Positions 23,706 through 36,700 of a stretch of 64,000 nucleotides of DNA are shown here, piece after piece. Position 1 is the stretch's first letter. Each line of letters begins with the position of its first letter. The stretch spans positions 4,464,001-4,528,000 of the forward strand of contig CM049310.1 in NCBI GenBank assembly GCA_026874595.1, written 5' to 3'. A program made the position numbers and the translations under genes. The notes beneath the pieces are model-generated. The model had not been told where the DNA came from, did no database searches, and saw only the letters and a list, made by a program, of their open reading frames with translations. This DNA is from Sipunculus nudus. Its lineage: Eukaryota > Annelida > Sipuncula > Golfingiida > Sipunculidae.

Positions 23706-26255
23706 ACGTCGCCCCAATGCTACGAACCATAAAACTGACTCCTTGGTGAAAGCATTTTCAGAGGAAACCATTAAAGACTCAGCAGCATGACGGTCGCCCC
23801 AATGCTACGAACCATAAAACTGACTCCTTGGTGAAAGCATTTTCAGAGGAAACCATTAAAGACTCAGCAGCATGACGGTCGCCCCAATGCTACGAACCAT
23901 AAAACTGACTCCTTGGTGAAAGCATTTTCAGAGGAAACCATTAAAGACTCAGCAGCATGACGGTCGCCCCAATGCTACGAACCATAAAACTGACTCCTTG
24001 GTGAAAGCATTTTCAGAGGAAACCATTAAAGACTCAGCAGCATGACGGTCGCCCCAATGCTACGAACCATAAAACTGACTCCTTGGTGAAAGCATTTTCA
24101 GAGGAAACCATTAAAGACTCAGCAGCATGACGGTCGCCCCAATGCTACGAACCATAAAACTGACTCCTTGGTGAAAGCATTTTCAGAGGAAACCATTAAA
24201 GACTCAGCAGCATGACGGTCGCCCCAATGCTACGAACCATAAAACTGACTCCTTGGTGAAAGCATTTTCAGAGGAAACCATTAAAGACTCAGCAGCATGA
24301 CGGTCGCCCCAATGCTACGAACCATAAAACTGACTCCTTGGTGAAAGCATTTTCAGAGGAAACCATTAAAGACTCAGCAGCATGACGGTCGCCCCAATGC
24401 TACGAACCATAAAACTGACTCCTTGGTGAAAGCATTTTCAGAGGAAACCATTAAAGACTCAGCAGCATGACGGTCGCCCCAATGCTACGAACCATAAAAC
24501 TGACTCCTTGGTGAAAGCATTTTCAGAGGAAACCATTAAAGACTCAGCAGCATGACGGTCGCCCCAATGCTACGAACCATAAAACTGACTCCTTGGTGAA
24601 AGCATTTTCAGAGGAAACCATTAAAGACTCAGCAGCATGACGGTCGCCCCAATGCTACGAACCATAAAACTGACTCCTTGGTGAAAGCATTTTCAGAGGA
24701 AACCATTAAAGACTCAGCAGCATGACGGTCGCCCCAATGCTACGAACCATAAAACTGACTCCTTGGTGAAAGCATTTTCAGAGGAAACCATTAAAGACTC
24801 AGCAGCATGACGGTCGCCCCAATGCTACGAACCATAAAACTGACTCCTTGGTGAAAGCATTTTCAGAGGAAACCATTAAAGACTCAGCAGCATGACGGTC
24901 GCCCCAATGCTACGAACCATAAAACTGACTCCTTGGTGAAAGCATTTTCAGAGGAAACCATTAAAGACTCAGCAGCATGACGGTCGCCCCAATGCTACGA
25001 ACCATAAAACTGACTCCTTGGTGAAAGCATTTTCAGAGGAAACCATTAAAGACTCAGCAGCATGACGGTCGCCCCAATGCTACGAACCATAAAACTGACT
25101 CCTTGGTGAAAGCATTTTCAGAGGAAACCATTAAAGACTCAGCAGCATGACGGTCGCCCCAATGCTACGAACCATAAAACTGACTCCTTGGTGAAAGCAT
25201 TTTCAGAGGAAACCATTAAAGACTCAGCAGCATGACGGTCGCCCCAATGCTACGAACCATAAAACTGACTCCTTGGTGAAAGCATTTTCAGAGGAAACCA
25301 TTAAAGACTCAGCAGCATGACGGTCGCCCCAATGCTACGAACCATAAAACTGACTCCTTGGTGAAAGCATTTTCAGAGGAAACCATTAAAGACTCAGCAG
25401 CATGACGGTCGCCCCAATGCTACGAACCATAAAACTGACTCCTTGGTGAAAGCATTTTCAGAGGAAACCATTAAAGACTCAGCAGCATGACGGTCGCCCC
25501 AATGCTACGAACCATAAAACTGACTCCTTGGTGAAAGCATTTTCAGAGGAAACCATTAAAGACTCAGCAGCATGACGGTCGCCCCAATGCTACGAACCAT
25601 AAAACTGACTCCTTGGTGAAAGCATTTTCAGAGGAAACCATTAAAGACTCAGCAGCATGACGGTCGCCCCAATGCTACGAACCATAAAACTGACTCCTTG
25701 GTGAAAGCATTTTCAGAGGAAACCATTAAAGACTCAGCAGCATGACGGTCGCCCCAATGCTACGAACCATAAAACTGACTCCTTGGTGAAAGCATTTTCA
25801 GAGGAAACCATTAAAGACTCAGCAGCATGACGGTCGCCCCAATGCTACGAACCATAAAACTGACTCCTTGGTGAAAGCATTTTCAGAGGAAACCATTAAA
25901 GACTCAGCAGCATGACGGTCGCCCCAATGCTACGAACCATAAAACTGACTCCTTGGTGAAAGCATTTTCAGAGGAAACCATTAAAGACTCAGCAGCATGA
26001 CGGTCGCCCCAATGCTACGAACCATAAAACTGACTCCTTGGTGAAAGCATTTTCAGAGGAAACCATTAAAGACTCAGCAGCATGACGGTCGCCCCAATGC
26101 TACGAACCATAAAACTGACTCCTTGGTGAAAGCATTTTCAGAGGAAACCATTAAAGACTCAGCAGCATGACGGTCGCCCCAATGCTACGAACCATAAAAC
26201 TGACTCCTTGGTGAAAGCATTTTCAGAGGAAACCATTAAAGACTCAGCAGCGTGA
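23706..26255. repeat. 85-bp satellite, 30 tandem copies, apparently identical
   Basis: The unit starts CGGTCGCCCCAATGCTACGA and ends GACTCAGCAGCATGA. Counting from 23706 to 26255 gives exactly 30 x 85 bases. Internal copies look identical by eye; only the first two bases of the first copy (AC for CG) and one base near the end of the last copy (CGTGA for CATGA) differ. No spacers lie between units and the array is closed in all frames. Such uniformity means very recent expansion or strong homogenisation. Confidence 0.97.
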
Positions 26256-27302
26256 CGGTAGACCTTAAGGTATACATTGCAAGAAATTATCTTCTTGAAA
26301 TTATTCTTCACATTCCAATACAATGTGGTATAGGCTTAGCAACGATAACGCAGTTGACCTGTTTATGTTGGTTTTGGTTTCGAGTCTTAATGAATTTGAA
26401 AGAAAGCTCACTAAGAGCATTTTGGTATTGGAACAGAGAATACTTAATTGTCTCACAGCGGATTTACTCAAATAAACGTTCTACCGCGGCGTGTCCATCA
26501 GCTTTCGGATTTTTTTTTTCAGTTAGTGTTGTTAAATTTTCCTCTAAATCATTACATTTGGTAGTACGGCAATTGTTTTGAATTAAATCAACAAAATAAC
26601 CGGCAAAGAATTTTAAAATATTTAATATTAAAAAGCTATAATTATGTTGATATTGATGCTTATTGCTTGTCACGTGAGAGTACTGTGTAAGGTACCATAA
26701 ATGGCACTGTCTACAAAAAGACTGAACAATAAACATGAGGGGGGATTTCCTTTTGTGGGAAAAAAATGTAGAACATCCGCTGAAAGGATCCAGAACTTCA
26801 AACATTTTAAACATATGACCAATGATTGAATAGTGCGCCTTCACTTGTTTCAGTCAACGGGCAGACTCTCCCGGTTAGCAATATCAGTTGAATGAATGCC
26901 TGTGTCGATTTTTGCAAAGCTGAGCTAGATTTGAAATGTTTCAGAGATCTCACACCTCGAATCTTAGGAAACGAATACATCGGGCAACTTTGTACAGTTT
27001 TTCAGCAATTCGTTCTTGCTTCATATATGTGTCCTGGTGCAATTTGGTTGTAGCATAAAATACCTCTGACCCTCCCAGTTAGTTTTATGCAAGGATTATT
27101 GACTGTATTTTATTATAGCTTTGATCTGGGAAAAAAATCATTCCTTTAACTGATGCAGTTGAAATATGGCACTCTATTTCGTTTCACTGTCCTTCTAGTT
27201 GTATCTTTTCATTATTTAATCTTGGTGAACTCTATATATCTTAAGAGTCCCATGTTCAACTGGTAAACGGGGAGCATTCTCAAAACATAATTAACGCTCA
27301 TG
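26256..27302. other. AT-rich region with an open minus-strand frame
   Basis: A 126-codon frame (26844-26464, minus) borders the satellite. Its last third (CNDLEENLTTLTEKKNPKAD then GHAAVERLFE) looks protein-like, the rest is AT-driven. I do not recognise it and there is no splice or promoter support. Confidence 0.3.
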
Positions 27303-27617
27303 AGTTGACCAGGCTGTTTCCGGATTCTAGCGCCGGAAACGGCGATCTGAATGATTCGCTTGTGACGTCAGTAACCCCCGCTGACCGATCAGCTACAAAG
27401 AACACCTCCCTGCGGGATCGTTCCGCGTCTACCTCTCCACTTACTGATGCCACCAACTGCGGACATATAGATTGGTCCTCTGGATCAAATATTGATTTTA
27501 TAACCCGCAGCGACAGGAAGTGGTCAAGAAATCCTTGTACATAGTCCAGAACTGGCCAGGTACGGCCTCGGGGAAGTAAAATGAGGGCGTGGCTATATGC
27601 CTTCGGCCTTATTTATG
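27303..27617 (-). other. CpG-rich stretch open on both strands, unidentified
   Basis: The minus strand is open for about 105 codons without a leading ATG (contains TWPVLDYVQGFLDHFLSLRV and EVDAERSRREVFFVADRSAG, ends NSLVNS then stop), and the plus strand is open from 27305 to 27544 in another frame. CpG content is far above the surroundings. A perfect CRE-type TGACGTCA lies at 27363-27370. It may be an exon, a transposon piece or a promoter island; the minus reading looks the more protein-like. Confidence 0.3.
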
Positions 27618-28560
27618 GATGGGGGGTGGGGGTGGGGGAGTTACTAGGCGGGTTCTGGCATTTGGAACACCGCGGCCGACCAATAATATTTTTTTTTTCA
27701 TTTTGACTTTAAGGAGTCTCGAGATTTTTGTTTCTAGGGATTCCTGGTTGATTATAATCGTAAGCCAGAAGAGCGCATAACTCCACCAAGGGAAACTATA
27801 CAAAGGGATTCATCCTATACCCCGGATCCGAAGCAAAAAATTAACAGTCACTTTCCTTGTCCATGCCTTACCAGGTGTATGTTCCTCAAAACATCCACTT
27901 TCATTGTCCGTATGCATGGTCGCGGGTGGCAGCGTGCAAAAGTTTTTAAGTTGTAAACAAGGCAAAATACCCTACTGGGTACGCCCCCTATCTGGTTCTT
28001 GGGTTCCTGTCCAGGTTCGTGAAAGCAACAGCAAAACAAACAACCAGGGGTGAACAGATAACCTCCTTGTTCAGCAGCTCTGACCATTTTCCTATTTCAA
28101 GACAGGGTACGATAAAAAAAGATAATATCGATTCTTTAATTATGTCAACAGCTCCATGATCTGAAAAAAAACCTGACTTAAACAAAATATACGATTGATT
28201 TAGGGTCAGGAAGAGCTTACCTTTGAAATGGGACAAAAAGTCACAGAACAAAACACTAATAAACATTTATATACATAAACATCATTTAACGTACTTGCAA
28301 AACATTTTAAAGTAAACACTTCATTTACACCTTTGAAGGTATTATGTCACACATTTCTCTGTGGTTCTTCTTATATATGTATACTTAAATTCAGACAAAC
28401 AGGGTTATGTATATATCATATTAAGACCATCATGGATTTTTTTCTAACGAACCCATTTCACACAGTGATATAACACTCGTGATGAGAGAAGAACTATCCG
28501 TCACTGAACATTCCACGTTCCACATATAATTTCTCGCCTAAGGTATGGTGAATCTCATAT
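27618..28560. other. non-coding region
   Basis: No supported feature; a G-rich patch GGGGGGTGGGGGTGGGGGAG lies near 27620-27640. Confidence 0.4.
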
Positions 28561-29702
28561 ATAAACAAGTGACCCATGGGGCATGACGGTCAGCTGACAA
28601 GCATGAAATAATGGCCTAATTTTTACAACTGTTGTCTTATTTAGAAGAAAATGATTGCAAATGATGTTAAAATTTTGGGGAGGGGCAGGAAGATTTGTAT
28701 GTATAAAGCACATTACTTGATGGTTCAGGGCAAAACAGTGAAACTAAGCATGACTGAACATTTGCTTCTGGTTCAGACAGTGAAATTGATGTTTCCAGAA
28801 AACAGCTTGCAGAATATAGATCATCATGACCTTATTTAAGGTTTGCAAGGATTTTTTTCTCAGCTAAGCTAAAACATACAGGTAGCGGAACCAGTCTTCA
28901 TTTACTGATAGAAATAGTCAAAATCAATAATCAGGACACTAGATGAATCAATATTCGATCGACTGATATGAAGCACATCTTTAAAGTTATAAAAAATTGA
29001 GAAAAAATGTGTAAACAAATTTTTATTAAAATCAAGGTGGCGACACCAGTCTACAGGAGCTGATGAAACATTCTATGATCAAATATGCATGCAAAGAATC
29101 ATGGAGATCAATGCATAAGTGGTTCAGATACTGGAGCTTTGGTATCAAATTTTTAAATATTCTTGTAGGTACTTTTGTGCCCCATAGCTCAAAGGGTATG
29201 GGCTACAGAGACCTAATTTTAGATTTTCCATAAAGATGTTAGATGGACCTCCCTGGATGTCAAGTTAGAAGTTTTTAGTACAATGGTTAAGATTTGTGTC
29301 CTGTTCACAGATGACCACTTCTTTGAAGGTCTCAAAAATTGATCAAAAATGCGTAAAAATTCGAAAATGATTAAACATTTCATAATCAATAAGAATGAAT
29401 CAAGAATCATGATGATAAATGCATTAGTTACTCAGATACTTGAGCTTTTGTTTCAAATTTTCAATCATAATAGGGGGGGGGGGACTTCAGGAGTCCCATA
29501 ACATAAAGAATAAGGGTAACAGAGACCTAATTTCAGGTTTCCAAGGAGATCTTTTTAGAACCTCTAAGACTGAATAGGGTTCATGATCCTAGACCTTACG
29601 GTTACGATTTGTGCCCTGCTAACGGACGGCCAGCCGGATGGACGACGAACAATGACTCATCGCTATAGCTCAGCATGAATGGAAATCAGCTGAATTAAAA
29701 AA
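28561..29702. mobile_element. dispersed repeat element with ~300-bp internal repeats
   Basis: The left end reads GACCCATGGGGCATGACGGTCAGCTGA and similar left ends recur at 40836, 41691 and 61062. Inside, the blocks GCCCCATAGCTC ... TATGGGTAACAGAGACCTAA ... GATTTGTGCCCTG recur. The right part has ACGGACGGCCAGCCGGATGG followed by a hairpin-prone GCTATAGCTCAGC...ATCAGCTGA. This layout fits pearl-like non-autonomous Helitrons of bivalves; the class is inferred. Confidence 0.5.
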
Positions 29703-31190
29703 CAAGGTCTAAAGGCCTAATGCAAACCTGTGTAATGGGATATACACCAGGTATAATGCTTCAATGCTGGACCATTACTTTTCAAATACACGCGTAACAT
29801 GTATACGAACAATTTGAACAAGAAACAATTACACAAACATCAATGCTGAAATTCTGGCATGGGTGCACACAACACAAAAATGAGTGTAGCTGACAACACC
29901 AGTCTTGTATACAACGAAGATATATATACATATGCCCCAATTCAGACTGATATGTGACACCCCTCCTGCAAAATAAGCAGGGACATACACTTTGCAAAAA
30001 TTATTGTAGGTGGCGCCACCAGTTTTGTACACGATCAGGCTATCTGATATGTATAAATATGCACAATTTCAGGTTTATGTATCAATTTCCTCATTAGAAT
30101 TAAACAGGCGCATACACTGTGCAAAAGTAGTTGTAGATTGCAACACCTGTCTTGTGAATGAGAAAGGCATGAAAGACGCATAGACAGGTCAAAATATCAG
30201 GCCAATACATCAAAATTCCCTTGAGTTTGATCCACTGGGCTGACCAGGCTCAGGTGAGAAAGGCAGTTGCCCAGAGTGAACTGTGACAAATTGCTGGCTC
30301 AAGCTAATGCACTGAGTGAAATCTTGAGCTGCACCTGGCTAGACTGAGTGAATTTTGACCTGTACCTGGTTGAAATGAGTGAACTCTTGACCTGTTGCAT
30401 AATCTGACACAGTTGGCAGTCTGTCAAAGTTATAATTAGATCCAGGCTGAATCTGATGCAGTGGACAGCCTGCCAATGCTATAAATAGAATGCAGCTACT
30501 GCACTGAGTGAACTCTTGACCTATACCCAGCTGCACTTCTTCCAATCCTGGCACTGTGCCAAAGCTATTGATAGAGCTGACATCATCTTGGCCAATGGCC
30601 AACATCCAGGCACATGCAAATCTTGGCAATCTGCCGATTGTCCAAGTGCTGCCATCTGTACACAAAAGTAGTCCCTACTTGAAATAACTTTGAAATAAAT
30701 TTTCCCAATACAAAATGCTTTTCAGTTGACTTTTAATTTAAAGAAATCAGGAATACATGAAAAATTATTAAAGATGCATACTGAATGCAAAATTATAATA
30801 CAGATACATCTCACTGATGGAAAATTCTTTAATTAAGTTGAGTATGGATACCAATTACTTATAATCCATGTACAGCCGTCTTTATATAGCCACAGAGAGC
30901 TTAATATCCATGATGAATAATTTAAATCAGAAGTCTATCTTTTTAAAAGCTTTAATAAAAATTCTTGTCAATATCAACCACAGATAATCTGAAATCTAAA
31001 TGTCTAGTGGCACGATGTAATAGATGCTGATAATCTGGTGCCAGGCTAGATGTAACAGCATAACACAGCTAACATATATGGTAAAATGACTCAATTCAAT
31101 CTCCATAATTCAGCCAAAAATCATTCATGTGAAACCATTAAAGACAATTATTAGAAGAATTATTGTGTGGGTTATTCTTGTAAAATATTA
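29703..31190. other. repeat-derived non-coding region
   Basis: Three loosely similar units of about 100-140 bases (near 29850, 29990 and 30115) each read like GCAAAAATTATTGTAGGTGG followed by CGCCACCAG..TTGTA. A second local repeat near 30235-30560 repeats phrases such as GAGTGAACTCTTGACCT. No gene. Confidence 0.45.
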
Positions 31191-32110
31191 AACAAACTGG
31201 CTTCAGTGGCGTCAGTCAAAAAACGTTTTGCTGGTTTATAACTCATATTGGAAGATATAGCAAACGTGCTAAGTTCAGCTTCCCGTAACTCACCCTAAAA
31301 GCACGGAACTAAAACCATTTGAAGAAATTGAATTATCAAAATCTGACGATAATTAATGTGTGAAATTTAAGAATTTGGCCCAGTGGATTTTGAGAAGAAG
31401 ATCTTTGTAGCCACTGAGCTAAAATGGGCTGTCATATCACATGACTAAATTCTGATCAGAGACCATTTGATCAAACTTCAGAAAGCACTGCCCTGGAATC
31501 ATTTCTGTGCAGTATCAAACAGTTTGGCCATATGGTTTGAGAGGAGAAGATTCTTTGTAGCCCTCAGTATGATACAGCACTGATGACCCTGTACAAAAAA
31601 GGCCGATGCAGGTGGCGCCGGCAATACCTCAATTTTAGATATGACTCATGTGACTAACAACGGCATAAAATTTGGTTATGATAGCTCCAGCCGTTTCCGA
31701 GATTGAAAATTGAGTATGCTTTTTTGGACAGATGACTAAGTTCAACTTTCTGTAACTTGGCCACAAATCACCGAACTGGAACCATTCGAACAAACTTGAG
31801 ACAGATCGTTTCTGGGATTATTTCTGTGAACTATTGGACAATTTGGCTGGATGGTTTCGGAGAAGAAGATTTTAAAGCTTTTTACGCTTTTTCCCTATAA
31901 AATCTAAGAAAATGCAGATAGCCAAAAAATTAAATAAATCCGATAGAGTTTTTTAGATGACTGATATTTTGCATAAGTTCGGTGATGCTAGCTCCTGCTG
32001 TTTTCGAGGTAGTATGGGTTTAGTGTACAGACGACGCACGACAAGCAACGCACGACGCACTGACGCACGATGGACGACGCCGCACCATCGCATAAGCTAA
32101 CAGGTTCGCT
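31190..32110. mobile_element. dispersed repeat element with GACGCACG microsatellite end
   Basis: Two to three diverged units share TGGTTT..GAGAAGAAGAT and AACTTGGCC...ACCATT. The right end is GACGCACGACAAGCAACGCA and related runs, then AGCTAACAGGTTCGCTAACT, a short hairpin. The layout matches the other Helitron-like repeats here. Confidence 0.45.
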
Positions 32111-32520
32111 AACTAGAATATGCAATCTCAGGAATGCAGTCCTCCGTCATGTGGGCGATCCTTAAATAGGGATCCTCCCTAAAACGTATTTGCATTCACT
32201 TACTTAGCCCATACTTCCGAGGTCATGTTTGCAGAAGTTCCATAACCGTGTTTGCATTCACCTATTCATCCATTTTCCATTTTCATTCGGACAAAATGAG
32301 TTTACATGTGTGAATATTCATGGAAGTCCTTCCTGGATCCAGATCATGAGCCGGATCCACACCAAAATCTAATCGATTCTTCCTTGGCCCTTTCTCGAAA
32401 TGTCATAAAGATTTCATGAGATTCCGCCCAAGACTGCGTGAGTTAAGTTGTGAATAATCATACCAACACACACACACTCACGGACATGAACGCACACCCT
32501 CCTGGCGGAGGCAATTAAAT
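32105..32520. mobile_element. dispersed repeat (LINE/SINE 3'-like), copy 1
   Basis: Contains GCCGGATCCACACCAAAATC, AATCGATTCTTCC and TTTCATGAGATTCCG..., then a CACACACA/CGGACA run. A related copy lies at 62288-62575. Sequences of this kind (GGATCCACACCAAAATCTAA followed by a request-like TTCATGA block) are common dispersed repeats of marine invertebrates; the class is uncertain. Confidence 0.5.
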
Positions 32521-33764
32521 ATTCAAATATTAAGAAAGCTGAAGTAAGAAATCGTTATCCAGTTAGCTCGAAGCCCGTGGCTTGCAGGCACACACCTTGC
32601 GTGAGGGTCGATTGTTGTGTGCAGCTCACCTGAAGATCAAAGGGTTAAGTGGTTTTCATGTTGGGTGGCGGTGACATCGGGGACATTAACAGTAAAGGTG
32701 TCACGCTGAAGGACTAATCATATTATTACAAGACATTAGGCCAGGGGTAGTAAAGACAATTCAATTCTCCCATCACAGCAGCTCGCACCGGGTGACAGAA
32801 CTGACCTGACGTGACAGTATCCGGCTTCTATCGGGGGGGGGGGATGTATTAAATGAGATACGGAACATTAGCTCATTTTTTTTCATTCTGTAAGTCCAAA
32901 ATATACTTTTTCATAGTGATATTTTCCAAGTAAGATATACATGTACAAATATTTTTACATTTATTTTGTAGCGCTGTGGCAAGTAATTCATACATCGGCC
33001 CTGGTGAGTGATGATGTTTACATTAGCGAACCGGAACAGGACGCGGGGGATTCAGATTTTAGAAGATCTTAGACTGGTTACTTATATTATTATTGTTAGA
33101 CGTATAAAGGATAGATTGGTGTAAGGAAGATATGACAGATTTATTAAATGCATGTTTAAGGCGAGGAAGCTGTTCATAAAGAAAGATACAGGACTATGCG
33201 TCATTACTCGTAAGTTGCGGAAGCGGAGACAATTATTTTTTTCTCGTATCGGCGGTCACTTCGGGAACAATAACCTTTAAAATGAGGTATGGCAAGGTGT
33301 TATGTGCATCTCGGTTTCAGAGAACACCGAGGACAAAAGTGGACTAACTTCCTTTGATATGTATTAGATAAAATAAAGTGCTAGATTTCACTTTGTATAC
33401 TTTCTTCTTTTCAGCTACCATGATCTCACTCCATACCATGTTCTACTTAAAGGTAATTCACTTGCCCCTTTATACTATGCATGCATATTTATCATGTGGG
33501 TCAGCATTGGCTCCGAAAAAAATTCTGGTATTTCGAATATTATAGGGGGAAAAGTATGATTGAAAAACTTTTTCGAAAATAAAATGTTTGCTTTTTTTGT
33601 AAGTACAAATTCGCAGCACTGGGTGGAAGATAAATTTCTAAAACAATACCCATCAGATAATTAATTACCCATCAGATAAAAAGGCTGAGGGATCAAGAGC
33701 AAATTATACTCATTTAAAACGCACCATCCTCACAAATCAGGGGCACAAGTAGCCACATAGTCAC
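32521..33764. other. non-coding region beyond the gene end
   Basis: No supported feature. A 10-base poly-G run lies near 32835-32844. Confidence 0.4.
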
Positions 33765-33782
33765 TCATATCCTTTGTTACAT

Positions 33783-33788
33783 TTTATT
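33783..33788 (-). promoter_or_regulatory. candidate distal polyadenylation signal AATAAA
   Basis: Reading the minus strand, ataataaaatg contains AATAAA close to where the quiet AT-rich block ends. It is the furthest of several AATAAA hexamers downstream of the stop codon. Such hexamers are common by chance in AT-rich DNA. Confidence 0.3.
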
Positions 33789-36700
33789 ATAAATTCCAAC
33801 ATCTTACACGTATACAACCAGATCTGCAGATTACAAAATTGGACCTGAATATACATGCTATATACAAAACACATCATGTGCAAATGTTAACAGAACAAAA
33901 ATGAACACAACATATCTCGTTTAAAGAAAACTTAAAGAGTGGGAGACTAAGAAAACATATAACGTGGTCCACGAAGAAACGAACCATGTATATACTGACT
34001 TAAGTGGGCAAAACATGATAGCCGATAACTGTCAATGATTAAATTTTGCTTGGACTAAAACGGTTCGTATGCTTCAATGTCGCTGATATACGGCAACATC
34101 AAAGACCACGCAAGTTGTGCCATCTGGTAGCAATTTAAACAACTAATACATACTCCTCAATAACAGACTGGAAATTGGAACCTGAGGCGGGTAGTCAGCG
34201 CAATCTGTTAATATGAGGCTGAACAGAAGTTTCCGAATCACTAATGTCTATCGATGCATGGAATTCATCTTATTTCACAAAAATAAAAAAGCAAATGGTT
34301 TCCCTGGTCTGTTTGCTCAGCCATCTTTACGCTTTAGATCCAGAAATTTCATTGAATTTTAATCACTTGGTATCGCGGTTTTTCACAAAAAGTAATTTTA
34401 AAATAAATTATGAGACTTCAATTTGGAAGCTTTCAGTGTGAATTTATGATTCTCTGACACTATTAATAATTTTTAAAATATTTGCATGCGAGATGCCCGA
34501 TGACCAAAAAAAAAAAAAAATAAAATTTGAATCAAGAGTGCCAGATTGGGACAATATCCTACCACGTGCAACAATTTAATTTTAAAAAGCCGTGTAAAAA
34601 CGTGATAACAAATAAAAAGGCTGAGCAAATAAATTACCTCAGGTTGCTTCTGTACCGACCACATTCCCGACCACTGAGATATCGCGAAACCATGTATTCA
34701 TCTACGTGCTATGATACTCAGTTGAAAATTTATATTCAACATTAGATTATTATTTTAGCTGCTGTCACCATTGTTTATAAGATGTTCTTATTTCCGATTC
34801 GCCAGTAGATCTAAAAAATATCAAATAAAACACTAGGAATATATGATGTCGTTAATGTTAACAATAAAAAAATTTGATTGATAGTACACAATCATACGAA
34901 AGATAGCGCTGATGAACCTTTGAGATATTAAATTTAGTTATAATTTTCTCCCAATAATTCCGTACTACAAACAAACTGATATTAACATTTAGCAGCTCAA
35001 TACTTATAATCTACGAATTTAATCACCTAAGATTCGCCTCTCTTTTTGACAAAAGGTGCACTGCTGGTTCAACTCTAGTACGTCCAGCCGTCTACATAGC
35101 AGTTGGTTGACCTAGTTAAATTATAATGTGTCACTGAACGATATATACGAAGGTGACGGGAAAAAGAACACCCACAGTGAAGGTGATCCACTTTTCTTCG
35201 CCTGCACTTGATAAAACTTAATACAGCTATTTTAAACAATTCTGTGTCAATAACAACTTGAAAAAAGTTTGTGCCTACCAGCAGTCCGTATTACTGGTTT
35301 TCAAGTATATGGCCATATACGTGACAACACTTCACAATGGCATGGTCCCAAATTTCAAAGTAAATCGTCATAGTAATTCATCATAGTGCATTCAAACAGT
35401 GCATGAGAAATTCATAACCAATGTAGCACCATTGAATACAAGCTTAAATGTTACATGACTTGAGATCTGTTTCTGCTCCATACAACTATACACCACATAC
35501 ACAGCTTAAATACAACCAACTCATCATATGTAACTGTACACACAGTGAATTAAATGAAATGTTTATGATGTTCCAATCATGCAAGCTAGTATCTATAATT
35601 AACATAATATTTAGTGCCACATATTAATTCTGCTACGGTAATGCAAACCTAAAATTGTACAAATGTACATAAATGTACATTACACTTCCATGAAGTGTTT
35701 AATTATATTTGTGATTTTGCAAACTTCCAACATAACAGAGTTTATCCAGTCTAATAAAGGATATTGTTTGAACATTACTTTTATCCAAACTAATTAAATG
35801 ATCCTGTAACAAAATACACAGAAGTTGGACTAAGCAATTACAATTAACATATCTCTATCATGTAAATTTTACACTGAAATGTTCTTAATTTAAATGAAAC
35901 ACTGTATGCCTTCCAAAAAAATAACAACGAATTAACTAGATTCCCTGAACCATTTCACAAATTCTCACAATCCTAAAGGCCAAAAATTCACAAATCCCTC
36001 CATAACTTTTTAATGGATATCTTACGTATAGATGAACACATTAAACGTCAGAAATAATTTTGTTGACTCTTTTCTATTTTATTAAACCCAGTACAGTTTT
36101 TTAAGGGGGTGGAGGAGATGTGTAATTGCTTACAGTTTAGTAACATTTTCTGGAAAACGTCAGATGAGGGTTACAAGTATATATGACAAAAATATTCACC
36201 ATTAGCGCCAATTAGTTTATACTTTTTCCATTAGTTCACATGATCTGACTGATTTGATGTTTTTCTGCAAAGAGTAGCCATCTTTGTTTTGGCTGGATGG
36301 TTATTCAGCATGTCAATATGGCAACATCCAATCAGCAGGAGTTTAGCCCAATTTCCTTGACTCCAATCTGAGGGGTTGAAATGCAGCAAAACAGACTACC
36401 AATATCAAATCATTAAAAAGCTGGATTTCATTAATATTGTGAAAAGTTTCCCGTAGAGTTTACATTTTTATGATAAACTTTCGAGTTTGAAAAATATCTT
36501 AACTATAACAGGTGTCCAGAGTTAATTGTCTGTATAACCTCTCTATATAACCACTCCTCCATAAAGGACCCTTCAACTTTTACTATCACAAATAGTCATA
36601 TTTCAGAGTTACACAATGATGATGTACAAAACCACAAAAAAAGTAAATGTTGATTGTTATGCTATCGTAGTAGAAAACTGGCCATCACATGGCATGCATT

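Noticed and set aside
23706-26255. CRISPR-like array
   Set aside because: Units are contiguous with no unique spacers, in a eukaryotic genome; it is a satellite.
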